Positions 47,674-58,129 of a stretch of 64,000 nucleotides of DNA are shown here, piece by piece. This DNA is from Rhizophagus irregularis. Lineage: Eukaryota > Glomeromycota > Glomeromycetes > Glomerales > Glomeraceae. Location of the stretch: positions 930,001-994,000 of the forward strand of contig NC_089446.1 of the NCBI RefSeq assembly GCF_026210795.1, read 5' to 3'. Positions within the stretch are counted from its first letter, which is position 1, and each line of letters opens with the position of its first letter. The notes under the pieces were generated by a model. It saw nothing but the letters and a program-made list of their open reading frames with translations. It searched no databases and was not told the origin of the DNA. The position numbers and the translations under genes were made by a program.

Positions 47674-49155
47674 TCAGATGACTCCGTTTTTTTGATTAAT
47701 CTCTTCGTTATGTATATGGAAGACTTTAGCGGGTGTATAAATTTGACCAGTTGACTTATTTGCAATTAAAGGAAAATGACAAATATCTACAACTATATCA
47801 TCAATGTCTTCATCATCCCATATTCCTTCCATACGACTAGGATCTATCTTATCCTTATAATCAAACCAAATACATTCAGCGATTGGCTCTTGAACTTTGA
47901 ATCGAAACATAAATAAAGTGACAACTTTTCGAATAATGTCACCAGCCATATCTTCAGTTTCTTGTTTTTTCTCCGGATCTTTAATATTGCGATATTTATC
48001 AATTTCTTTGTTCAAAATGCTTTGATAATGTTTAATAAAGAAATGAAGAAAGTTTTGGTTATTTTTATTAATAACAACATTGTTAAACCCTCTGTTTCCA
48101 AGAGCTGCAAAAATTTGTTGACGTAATTTAGTAGGAAATACTTTAGTTGTATCATCAACCCCATCGCGTTCCTTTGTGAAAACTTCTGCTGCCTCTATTA
48201 ACTCATTAGCTTTTCTATACATAAAAGACTCCAATCCTCTCTTATGTCTAGGACCAGTAGAATCCTTTAAATATTCCATAGCATACTCGATAATTTGTTC
48301 GATAACATGACGTTGTATTGCTACTCTGATTAAAGGTTTCTTTTGATCTTTTGTAATATCTGTTTGGCTACCATATGTTTTTAATAAATTTTGTACTTCG
48401 GGAATATTAACTTCTACGCCACCTTTACATTTGGTAATGTAATTTTCCAGAGAATGTCGTAAATTTATTATGTCTTCTTTAAGTTTAACTGAATTATTTT
48501 TATCATCATCTGATAATCGAAAATTAGTTGCAGCTCCAAGATGATACTGGTATTCAGAAGCTTCTTTTTTGAATTTATCATTATCTAGTTCTAAATCTCG
48601 AATCTCTTTATCTTTTTCTTGAATTGTTTTATCTTTCTCCTCAATTGTTTTATCCTTTTCTTGAATCTTCTTAATAAGTCCTTGAATTTTGTTATCCTTT
48701 TGTTGAATCATTCTATCCTTTTCTTGAATTATGCTATCTTTTCTTTGAATTATGCTGTCCTCAACTTGAATTACGCTATCATTTTCTTGAATTGTGCTAT
48801 CCTTTTTTTGAATCATCTGAATTTCTTTATTCTGCTCTTTAAGTTTCTTAACAACTACTTGGATTTCGTTATATTTTTCTTGCATATTCTGAATTTCTTT
48901 ATCCTTCATCTTAATGAGATCATCCTTTTGTTGAATTAAGCTATCCTTTCTTTGAATTAAGTTATCCTTTCCTTGAATTATTTCATCCTTTTCCAAAACT
49001 ATTTTATCCTTTTCTTGAATTTTTTCTTGGATTAATTTATTCTTTTCTTGAATTTCTTTATCTTTTTCTTGGATTGCGTTCTCCTTATCTTTTAATGATT
49101 GGATGTTATTATTCAATTCAGGAAAACATGTTTCGGATTTTTCGGTTTCGTCCAT
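47674..49155 (-). CDS. coiled-coil (CC) family protein, heptad-repeat type
   Basis: Single exon, 493 residues from MDETEKSE. A start at 49218 would add 21 residues (a hydrophobic stretch), but the shorter start resembles other CC genes, which begin with Met and an acidic segment after an A-rich leader. Residues about 20-205 are an unbroken coiled coil of the seven-residue unit IQEKDKx repeated about 20 times. From about 212 the conserved CC domain follows: YQYHLGAATNFRLSDDDKNN, VAIQRHVIEQI, FMYRKANELIEAAE, KLRQQIFAALGNRGFNNV, DMAGDIIRKVVTLF, MEGIWDDEDIDDIVVDICHFPL. It is convergent with the Hsp70 gene ending at 47565. The domain and about 60 bases of 3' flank are nearly identical to the CC gene at 56483-58129. 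Confidence 0.9.
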   Translation of the reverse strand: MDETEKSETCFPELNNNIQSLKDKENAIQEKDKEIQEKNKLIQEKIQEKDKIVLEKDEIIQGKDNLIQRKDSLIQQKDDLIKMKDKEIQNMQEKYNEIQVVVKKLKEQNKEIQMIQKKDSTIQENDSVIQVEDSIIQRKDSIIQEKDRMIQQKDNKIQGLIKKIQEKDKTIEEKDKTIQEKDKEIRDLELDNDKFKKEASEYQYHLGAATNFRLSDDDKNNSVKLKEDIINLRHSLENYITKCKGGVEVNIPEVQNLLKTYGSQTDITKDQKKPLIRVAIQRHVIEQIIEYAMEYLKDSTGPRHKRGLESFMYRKANELIEAAEVFTKERDGVDDTTKVFPTKLRQQIFAALGNRGFNNVVINKNNQNFLHFFIKHYQSILNKEIDKYRNIKDPEKKQETEDMAGDIIRKVVTLFMFRFKVQEPIAECIWFDYKDKIDPSRMEGIWDDEDIDDIVVDICHFPLIANKSTGQIYTPAKVFHIHNEEINQKNGVI

Positions 49156-51001
49156 AATACTTTTGTTTTTTCTTAATAAATAAAAAAAAACTACTAAACA
49201 GGCATCTAAAGATAACATAGAAATGTGAAAACCACAGAATGATTTAATTTGGCCTCAACCAGACAATAACCGGTTATATAATTAATTTAGAAGTGTTACG
49301 TTACTTATTTCCTTATTTTATGCTGTGGTAACACTTCAGTATGACTGTATGAGGTTACATACATTCCAGATATAAATCATTTAGATCGGTAATTCCCGAT
49401 CGTAGACCGGATAGGAACGACTAGTTCGAATCAGTTCCAAAAGTAGTCAATCCGAATAGAAAACGCCAAAACAACCCCTATTTGACATTATAAGCCGATC
49501 TGATCTCTAACTTGCATAGAAACATCTAGAATAAAATCGAATTATTGAAAAATTTTTAAACATGAACAAATTCAAAACCACTCATTTTTTCATGCCATTT
49601 GGAACAAATTATCAATTAGAAATGGTTATAGTTATTAAAAAATTGTGTGAATTTTTGGCACGATCATTTATGTTTGTAAGCTCTCCAAAATCAGAGATAT
49701 TTACGTAAGTACAGGTACAGATTCTTTTATTCTTATAATTCAATTGGTTACAGGTAGAGTACGAAACAATTATCACTGATTTGTTATATAATTAATCCTT
49801 AAAAAAGTTTTATGTTAGCAGTCAGCTGCTGCAGTGAGTCGCCTGAGATCTCTTAAGTAATGATTCATTTGCAATATCAGTTATTTATTTTTAGCATAAT
49901 GAAATCGAATTTATTTTATTATCATATAAACACGAAGAATAAATTTGCCATTTAGAATTTGTTCATCACATGTAATAAATTTTTTCCACTTCTCATAGTA
50001 ATAAATCTATCATTATTCATTTCCATTCCAAACTTGACAAACCTGAGTATTTTCATGATTCCTATAAGTGTTTCTTGATATCTTGAAATCTCTTCAGTTA
50101 AACAAATAAATTCTTTTCTTCGTCGCAAATAATTTTTGAAACTTCAACGAATGAAACATCTTACTTAGATGATTGTTTGAGAACTATGGAATACAAAATT
50201 TTTTAATTCTAAATTATAATATTTATAATCATATAATAAACTATTTACTAAACCAATTATTAAGTAATGCCAATATAACTTCATTTGATTGTCGCATTAG
50301 ATTACTAATAACATCAAATGAAAATGAAGGGTTTATAATAACTATTGTAACGGTTACGGTTATTATATAGTCGTCGTAGTCGTTGGCGTGAATTTCTTCT
50401 AATGAACAACTTACAATTTTTCAAACTATCAACTTTTGATTCTATATATAAAAAGTTCAAAGTGCAGAAAATATTACTTTTTTCCTAAAAATGAGATCGT
50501 TATTTAAAGCATTGATGTTTGTGAAGTAATAAGATTCATATTATTTTTCAGTTTTTTACTCGAAGTCTCAAACACGAATTAGCTAAAAAGGAATAATCAT
50601 GTGTTTATGCAGAACACTTTCATTTTGGCACGATCTCAGGTTGTTATTATTAGTTTTACTTACTACATACGCTGCCGGTACCATTTAAATGTGTAAGCGA
50701 AACAATTGTTTAAAATCGAAATGCTAATAATATAACTATATAAAATAATCAAAATTTATATAGATCGAAAATTTTATTTGTTAAATCTAATTTTTTTTTT
50801 TATCTTATTATTATTTAGAAATAAAAAAAAAATTTTTCCGGAAGTGATTGCTGCGTCATTTCTTGTGAAACCTACTTTTACTAATAAAATATCTAGAGTT
50901 GTAGAGTTGTACAACTTTTTTTTATTTATATCATGCATGCTTAAATTTTTTTTTCCTTCATTATTTCAGATTTTACCCTCTTAAAATTAATAAAACAAAT
51001 T
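49156..51001. other. intergenic between two CC genes
   Basis: Holds the upstream regions of the divergent CC genes at 49155 (-) and 51002 (+). AT-rich; short ORFs show no family resemblance; no tRNA or repeat element was recognised. Confidence 0.6.
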
Positions 51002-52105
51002 ATGGAACCTATTCACCAAAATGATATCACGATAACCGATGGTAATCCAAACCCTAATTTAGAAAATTCTGGTCTTGAGTCTTATGAAAAATTATTGAAT
51101 GAACATGAAAAGCTAAAAAAACAACTTGAAGAACAAATTAATATAATTCAGGAATTAGAACGAAAAAATACTGTATTAAAAGATGAAGCTTCTAAATATC
51201 AATCTGCTCTTGGAGCAGCAACTAATTTACAATTATCAGACAGTGATACAAATAATCCAGTTGCGCTTAAAAATGATATGTTAAAATTGCAAGATTTGTT
51301 AGAAGATTACATAACTACATGTAAAGGAAATGTAGAAATTAATATTAATGAAATACAAAAACTCTTGAAAAGATATAAAAGCAATTCAGTTATTACAAAA
51401 GATCAAAAGGACCAAAAACCTTTAATTAAAGCAGTATTACAACGTCACGTTATAGAAGAAATTTTTGACTATGGAGAAAAATATTTTAATTTTGACAATT
51501 TACAAAATTACAAAGAATATGGATGTGGAGCCGAAACTTATTTATATAATAGAATCTATGATTTAATACAATTAGCAGAAGTAATCGCAGAGAAACGCGA
51601 TGGGGTTGACGATATAACTAGGGTACTGCCTATTAAATTACGTCAAGAAGTATTTGCAGCTCTTGGAAATAGAGGATTTAATAAAGTTATCGCTAATAAG
51701 AAAGGAACATTCCCTCATGAATTTATTAGTCGTTATCAAGATATTTTAAATAGGGAAATTAATAAATATCGCAAACTTAAAGATCCTGGAAAAAAACAAG
51801 AAATTGAAGATATGGCTGGTGAAATTATTCGTAAAGTTATCACTTTATTTTGGTTTCGACTTGAAGTTCAAGAGCCAATCGCTGAATATATTTGGTTTGA
51901 TTATAATGATAATATAAATCATAGTTATATGGAAGGAACATGGGAAGATGATGAAATTGAAAATATAGTTGTAGATATTTGTTACTTTCCTTTAATAGCA
52001 CAAAAATTCGACGATAAGTCAAAGCGTCAAATTTATACGCCTGCTAGAATCTTTCATAAAACTAAACAAAACATGCCTCAGAATTCTGAAAATACAAAAA
52101 ACTAA
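51002..52105 (+). CDS. coiled-coil (CC) family protein, short form
   Basis: Single exon, 367 residues. It is the shortest CC protein here, with only about 30-35 residues of coiled coil (residues about 28-62) before the conserved domain: YQSALGAATNLQLSDSDTNN, LQRHVIEEI, KLRQEVFAALGNRGFNKV, DMAGEIIRKVITLFWFRLEVQEP, MEGTWEDDEIENIVVDICYFPL. It is therefore close to the minimal form of the family and shows that the long repeats of its relatives are additions. Function unknown. Its stop lies 74 bases from that of the Hsp70 on the other strand. Confidence 0.9.
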   Translation: MEPIHQNDITITDGNPNPNLENSGLESYEKLLNEHEKLKKQLEEQINIIQELERKNTVLKDEASKYQSALGAATNLQLSDSDTNNPVALKNDMLKLQDLLEDYITTCKGNVEININEIQKLLKRYKSNSVITKDQKDQKPLIKAVLQRHVIEEIFDYGEKYFNFDNLQNYKEYGCGAETYLYNRIYDLIQLAEVIAEKRDGVDDITRVLPIKLRQEVFAALGNRGFNKVIANKKGTFPHEFISRYQDILNREINKYRKLKDPGKKQEIEDMAGEIIRKVITLFWFRLEVQEPIAEYIWFDYNDNINHSYMEGTWEDDEIENIVVDICYFPLIAQKFDDKSKRQIYTPARIFHKTKQNMPQNSENTKN

Positions 52106-52179
52106 TTATTTATTTATTTATTTTTAATTATAGTTTGATATTTATTGTATTGATTTTAAAACAAATTACATGAATTTTG

Positions 52180-55100
52180 TTAAAGATCTTTGTGTAAATA
52201 AAATTTAGTTTGAAAATTTTGTCCATTAAGCTCATTCTTAGCAAATGCAGTAATTTCCATATCACCAAAATAAAATCCAAAGGCAACGGGCCTTTTACGG
52301 GCTAAGTGAATATCAGGAAGATCAATTCGTAGTGTTCCTACTAATTCCATCCCGGGTTCATCATGATACTTTGCACTATATTCGAGAGTTTTATATAATT
52401 CAAATCTTAAGCCTGTTTGAGATGGGTTAAGGGGCGTATAACCGCGTTTTGGAGAAGATTCTTTGCCAACTTCTACTTGTGTACCTCTTTTTACAAAGGT
52501 GTCGAAAAGATAAATTCTATTGCCGTATATTTTACGATGAGGCGGATGTTCACCTTCTTTCCATATACCTAATACTCTTATCCCATAAGTAAATTTCAAA
52601 ACACGTGTATGAATCATGGTTGCATCTGCTTTGGAGGGGTTTTTCAAACTCAATCCATACATAGCTGCACCGTAAACAACTGCTGATACAGGATTAGTAG
52701 GAACCGAAATAGTTTTCACTATATGTTGAAATTCTTGTTTAATTCTTTTTTGTAAATATATGTTTTCACTAAACCCCCCAACTAAAAAAATTGCTGAGCA
52801 AGTTTCTCCATTATTTCGACTATTTAAAAGTTGCACATGTATCATACGAATGATTCTTTCAATAATAGGATCAAACATTTTTTTAATATCATCATATTTA
52901 ATATCAATAACCCAATCATTATCTTCCATGATTTTTCTAGTTTCATTACTGACATATTCCAATAAATCTGGAGCATATTCATCGATTTCAAGTTCATAAG
53001 AAAATCTAGTATTATTCCCCGTAAAAGGTAATTTTACGCGTCGACAGAATTTTCGGACCAAACGTTGAAATTGACTGTAACGATTTTCTATTAATAGGTT
53101 TATAGCGCGAGTTCCCAGCCTTTCACGTAAAAAATTACCGAATTCATTATCAATAAATGTGCTTCCACAGAAATCCCCGATACGTTCAGTGATTTCACCC
53201 AATCGTTTATTATCGATCAACTTGCGGGTAGTTAAGTCTACAGTGCCACCGCCACAGTCAACGATCATAAAAGTCGCTAAAAATGCATTTTAAAATCAAT
53301 TAAATAATCGGTAAGGTATTAAATTAATAATCAAGCTTACTTCCTATAGTTAACAGATCATATTCCCGCAGTTTATCCATACAATAAATTGCCGCAGCTT
53401 CAGCTGTAAATTAAATGATTAATTTTAAAATAATAAGGAATCTTTTTTCTGATTTTTTTTTTCTTACGTTCTGTGGTAAATTGTAGCTGTAGTGAGTCGC
53501 CTTCGTTAATGAGCCCCGCGTTATGTGCGCACTCTCTCATAATAGCCTTTTCTTTTTCTGAGTATTCCGCAGGAACGGTAAGAACCAAAAGAACATTCTC
53601 TGTGAAGTTAATTCCGACCCAGTTTTTCTTAACTGCTTCTTTAATTAGCTAAAGAGTTATTCGTCAAAAATATGTTGGGAATATTTTTATATCTCTTACA
53701 TATCGCAAAAAATTAATAATTCTTCTACCTTTCCAAGCTTATAAAGATAATCGGTAATCGCCTTCTTATATGCAACTGGAAGCCTAGGTTTAAGGTTTTC
53801 TTGTAAGTTGCCCAAATGTAATTTAAATAATTCTACTGGTCTCGTTTCATCTTGTTCGGGATATCCCCATTGTTCAATATTAACGATATTTACAAAATTG
53901 CGATCATATTGAAGTATCGTATTTATTTTCGGGTATACTTCTCTTGGCGGCCATTTTGTGTTTATAAAAATTTTGCTGTCCGAAATATGACAACAAGTGA
54001 ATCCCTGTAAAACAAAAATAAAAAATTTTAGCCAAAAAATCATAATTCCACAAAATCTTAATATTTACTACTTACCGAGTATGTGGTACCAAAATCTAAG
54101 TGGAAAAAAAAACAAAAAAAAAATTTCAAAGACATGAAATAAATGAATTTCTCGGCTGAATAAATCGCAACACAATACCTAAACCAACTATTACACGAAT
54201 ATCGGACGGTTTTCCACGATTTACCATCGTTTCTGCTCGGAGACCAAATTGAACACCACCTTTTACAACTGCAATCATAGGTTGCGTTGGCACAGAAATA
54301 TTTAGTACAATTTTATTAAACTCCTTCTTAATTCTAGCTTGTAAATATTCAGATTCGCTAAATCCACCAACCAACATAATGGCTGAACATCTTTTATTTT
54401 GTAATTGAGCTAATTGTTCTCTTATTAAATGTATAATTTTTGTTATACAGTGATCGAACATTCCTTTAACATCATCATATTCAACATATATTGACCAATC
54501 AGCTTCTTCTAATAGCCGTTTTTCTTTTCCCCCTTTGATAATATCTTTTAACCAAGAATAATCATCCAAGTCTATTTCATAAGGTTGAAAATTTGATCTC
54601 TCCCCCGTAAAAGGAATTTTTACGCGTCTACAAAATTTTTGGACCATATATTGCAATACGTTGTAATGCTCTTTTTCTAATAATTCAATAGTAGAACTTC
54701 CTAATTTACGACGGAGAAACCCTACAAATTCTTTATCTACAAAGCTTGATCCATAACTTCCACCTGTAGGTCTTGTTATTTCACGTATCTTATTATTTGC
54801 CAATAATTCATGACATGATAAATCCACTGTACCGCCACCACAATCTACAATCATGAATGAATCTGTAATAACAGCATATTATCAGAAATATTTTATTAGA
54901 ATAACAATAAATATACATAATTTAAATTACAACGATGACAACGTGCGTACAAACCTCCGGGTTTCAAATTATGTAACTTTTCCAAAGGATTCAAACAAGA
55001 TATGGCAGCGGCTTCAGCTAATTGATATAAAAATTAATATTTATGACAGACTTTTCTTCTACAAAAATCTTGCCACTTACGTTCCGTTATAAATATTAGA

Positions 55101-55845
55101 TTTCTACTGTTCTTTTCTCTCGTTAATCCCGCACTAAAAGCACAACCACGCATTATTGCAATTGCATGATCATCATATCCTGCTGGTATCTTAAACAAAA
55201 TAAATTAGACAAGTCAAAATATCAACACCATAATTATGATATAAATTCTACATACCATAAGAACAATTAATACTTTATTATAAAAATCCAAATCATGCCA
55301 ATGAATATCTACTTTTTCTTTAATCATTTCACCTAATTTTCTCAAATAATCCGAAATAACCTTTCTATAATCCAATGTATCTGGAAAAGTAGGTTTTTCA
55401 TTTAATAAAAATAATTTAAATAATTCTACAGGCCTAGATTTATCAACATTCTTCCTTCTTTTCGATGGTTTTTCAGGTAAGGCATCAAATCCCCAAGACT
55501 TTATAGTAGAGTATGATTCGTCCTCATATTTTATAATTGTTGGAGTTTTAAAACCTAAAGAACCTCCCCATTTATTTTCTACAGTAATTTCTTTTGGATT
55601 GGATTTATGAGCATAAGCATATCCCTAGATATTAATTAAGTACACAAAAAGCTGAACTACGTGAACTTTTAATTAGTTATTAAGAATTTAATTAGAATAC
55701 TTACGGAAAATGTTGTACCGAAATCTATTAAAAAATTTGTTCGAACAAAAATAAAGTATATTAATAGAAATGAATATAATCAATAAGACGACTTGAACAT
55801 ACCAATTGCGACAACTACTCTAGTGTCAACTTTTGACGAAGACAT
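52180..55845 (-). CDS. tandem fusion of two HSPA12-like Hsp70 genes (subtype C ATPase domain + full subtype B)
   Basis: Eleven exons in consistent phase: 55803-55845, 55705-55724, 55256-55624, 55081-55189, 54955-55017, 54179-54862, 54076-54095, 53729-54004, 53468-53648, 53341-53403, 52180-53276; 974 residues. The first copy (residues about 1-417) has DFGTTFS, VDCGGGTVDLSC and LVGGFSESEYLQARI, but lacks the final exon of its subtype. Instead, the exon ends in AETMVNR and runs straight into GKPSDIRVIVGL, the first exon of a subtype B gene. The second copy then has DFGTTYS from about 430, VDCGGGTVDLTT from about 616, and LVGGFSENIYLQKRI. Alternatively, the second copy could start alone at the Met in AETMVNR (54227; 561 residues), but no intergenic promoter remains. 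It is convergent with the CC gene 51002-52105. Confidence 0.8.
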
Positions 55846-56482
55846 TAATGAAATTAATAATAAACCAAAGAAAACAAGATTGCGAAAATGAAATCCTGCA
55901 GATCCACTCTATTTTTCAATGCAAACACGTGAGGTTGAGAATTTCCATGTTTTGAAACCATAACGTGCAAAAGACGAAAACTTGATTTTGTCCGTTAATT
56001 TATTATACTGCTTATCAGTTAACAATTATGCCAATTTGGGAAGTTAACAATATCGCATTCATTTTATTATAATGATTGTCATTTCTTAAGCCTTTGTGAA
56101 ATTTGTGGAAAAAGAGCAAGAAAGAATATGTATGATTGTTCAAATTCACTTCTAATTTTTCTAATTTCGATACAATTTTATTAAAATAATGTTTACTTAT
56201 GTTATTATTACTGACAAATTTTCTCTAGAATTTCAATATAGAAAATAATATACAAATTCGGTACAAGATCTTAAAGATTAATTGAATTATGTCGCGTCAT
56301 GTACATAATTATACGATATACGCCATAATTTTGTTCTATTATATGAATTTAAGTGAGCATTATGAATTAACCATCCTCACTTCTGATTTTCTAATAGCTG
56401 GTAAATTGGAAATTAATCTTTTTTTCATTTTTTTAATAATTTAAATGTATTTAATTATAGATAAAATTATATGTATTATTTT
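55846..56482. other. intergenic
   Basis: Upstream region of the fused Hsp70 gene and 3' flank of the CC gene at 56483. The roughly 60 bases before 56483 match the 3' flank of the CC gene at 47674; the rest has no match noticed. Confidence 0.55.
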
Positions 56483-58129
56483 TCAGATGACTCCGTTTTT
56501 TTGATTAATCTCTTCGTTATGTATATGGAAGACTTTAGCGGGTGTATAAATTTGACCAGTTGACTTATTTGCAATTAAAGGAAAATGACAAATATCTACA
56601 ACTATATCATCAATGTCTTCATCATCCCATATTCCTTCCATACGACTAGGATCTATCTTATCCTTATAATCAAACCAAATACATTCAGCGATTGGCTCTT
56701 GAACTTTGAATCGAAACATAAATAAAGTGACAACTTTTCGAATAATGTCACCAGCCATATCTTCAGTTTCTTGTTTTTTCTCAGGATCTTTAATTTTGCG
56801 ATATTTACCAATTTCATTGTTCAAAATGCTTTGATATTTTTTAATAAAGAAATGAAGAAAGGTTTGGTTATTTCTATTAACAACATTGTTAAACCCTCTG
56901 TTTCCAAGAGCTGCAAAAATTTGTTGACGTAATTTAGTAGGAAATACTTTAGTTGTATCATCAGTCCCATCGCGTTCCTTTGTGAAAACTTCTGCTGCCT
57001 CTATTAACTCATTAGCTTTTCTATACATAAAAGACTCCAATCCTCTCTTATATCTAGGACTAGTAGAATCCATTAAATATTCCACAGCATACTCGATAAT
57101 TTGTTCGATAACATGACGTTGTATTGCTACTCTGATTAAAGGTTTCTTTTGATCTTTTGTAATATCTGTTTGACTTCCATATTGTTTTAGTAAATTTTGT
57201 ACTTCAGGAATATTAATTTCTACGTTACCTTTACATTTTGTAATGTAATTTTCCAGAGAATGTCGTAAATTTATTATATCTTCTTTGAGTTTAACTGAAT
57301 TATTTTTATCATCATCTGATAATCGAAAATTAGTTGCAGCCTCAAGAGCATACTGGTATTCAAAAGCTTCTTTTTTCAATTTATAATTACCTTGTTCTGA
57401 TTCTTGAATCTCTTTATCTTTTTCTTGAATTTTTCTATCTTTTTCCTCAATTGTTTTATCCTTTTCTTGAATCTTCTTAACAAGTTCTTGAATTTTGTTA
57501 TCTTTTTGTTGAATCGTGTAATCCTTTTGTTGAATCACGTTATCCTTTTCTTGAATTATACTATCTATTTCTTGAATTAAGCTATTCTCTTCCTGAATCT
57601 TCCGAATTTCTTTATTCTGCTCTTTAAGATATTCTTGCAAATTCTGAATTTCTTTCTCCTGTTCTTGAATAATGTTATCCTTCACTTTTATCGTATTATC
57701 CTTCTGTTGAATTAAGTTATCCTTTCCTTGAGTTAAGTCGTCCTTTTCTTGGATTATTTTATTATTTTCTTGAATTTCTTTATCATTTTCTTGAATTTTT
57801 TCATCTTTTTTCTGGATTACATTATTTTTTTCTTCTAAAGTATCAACTAATAGATTAATTAACTTAGAATTATGATCATTTAAGTCTCCAATTTTTTTTT
57901 TCAGTTCTTGCTTTTCACCTAAAATATTATTTATATTAATAAAATTATTTTGTAAATTTTCACAATATTTTCCCAAACTTTCGTATTTATCTTTTAATTG
58001 ATTACAAAGCGTTTCAGAAAATTTCAATTCCTCACTAAGTTTTTTGTTAAGTTTTATTTCTTCATATATGGGATCATTTATGATTTTATCATAGTTTGAT
58101 TGATAATCTGTATATGATTCTTGTGCCAT
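56483..58129 (-). CDS. coiled-coil (CC) family protein, heptad-repeat type, solitary
   Basis: Single exon, 548 residues. Residues about 15-100 are a separate charged coiled coil not present in the relative at 47674. Residues about 100-250 carry the IQEKDKx seven-residue repeats. The conserved domain from about 264 to the end is nearly identical to that gene, with the same C-terminus (HNEEINQKNGVI). It is the only intact CC gene here without a convergent Hsp70: the next gene on its 3' side is the 5' end of the fused Hsp70, on the same strand. This fits a recent copy, or gene conversion, of the 47.7-kb gene. Confidence 0.9.
   Translation of the reverse strand: MAQESYTDYQSNYDKIINDPIYEEIKLNKKLSEELKFSETLCNQLKDKYESLGKYCENLQNNFININNILGEKQELKKKIGDLNDHNSKLINLLVDTLEEKNNVIQKKDEKIQENDKEIQENNKIIQEKDDLTQGKDNLIQQKDNTIKVKDNIIQEQEKEIQNLQEYLKEQNKEIRKIQEENSLIQEIDSIIQEKDNVIQQKDYTIQQKDNKIQELVKKIQEKDKTIEEKDRKIQEKDKEIQESEQGNYKLKKEAFEYQYALEAATNFRLSDDDKNNSVKLKEDIINLRHSLENYITKCKGNVEINIPEVQNLLKQYGSQTDITKDQKKPLIRVAIQRHVIEQIIEYAVEYLMDSTSPRYKRGLESFMYRKANELIEAAEVFTKERDGTDDTTKVFPTKLRQQIFAALGNRGFNNVVNRNNQTFLHFFIKKYQSILNNEIGKYRKIKDPEKKQETEDMAGDIIRKVVTLFMFRFKVQEPIAECIWFDYKDKIDPSRMEGIWDDEDIDDIVVDICHFPLIANKSTGQIYTPAKVFHIHNEEINQKNGVI

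Noticed and set aside
48619-48939. Leu/Phe/Asn-rich + strand ORF within the CC gene at 47.7 kb
   Set aside because: Antisense shadow of the 21-base heptad repeat; no independent support.
49380-49450. Possible tRNA (agttcgaatc word)
   Set aside because: The flanking bases do not pair into a T-arm, and no acceptor or anticodon stem was found.
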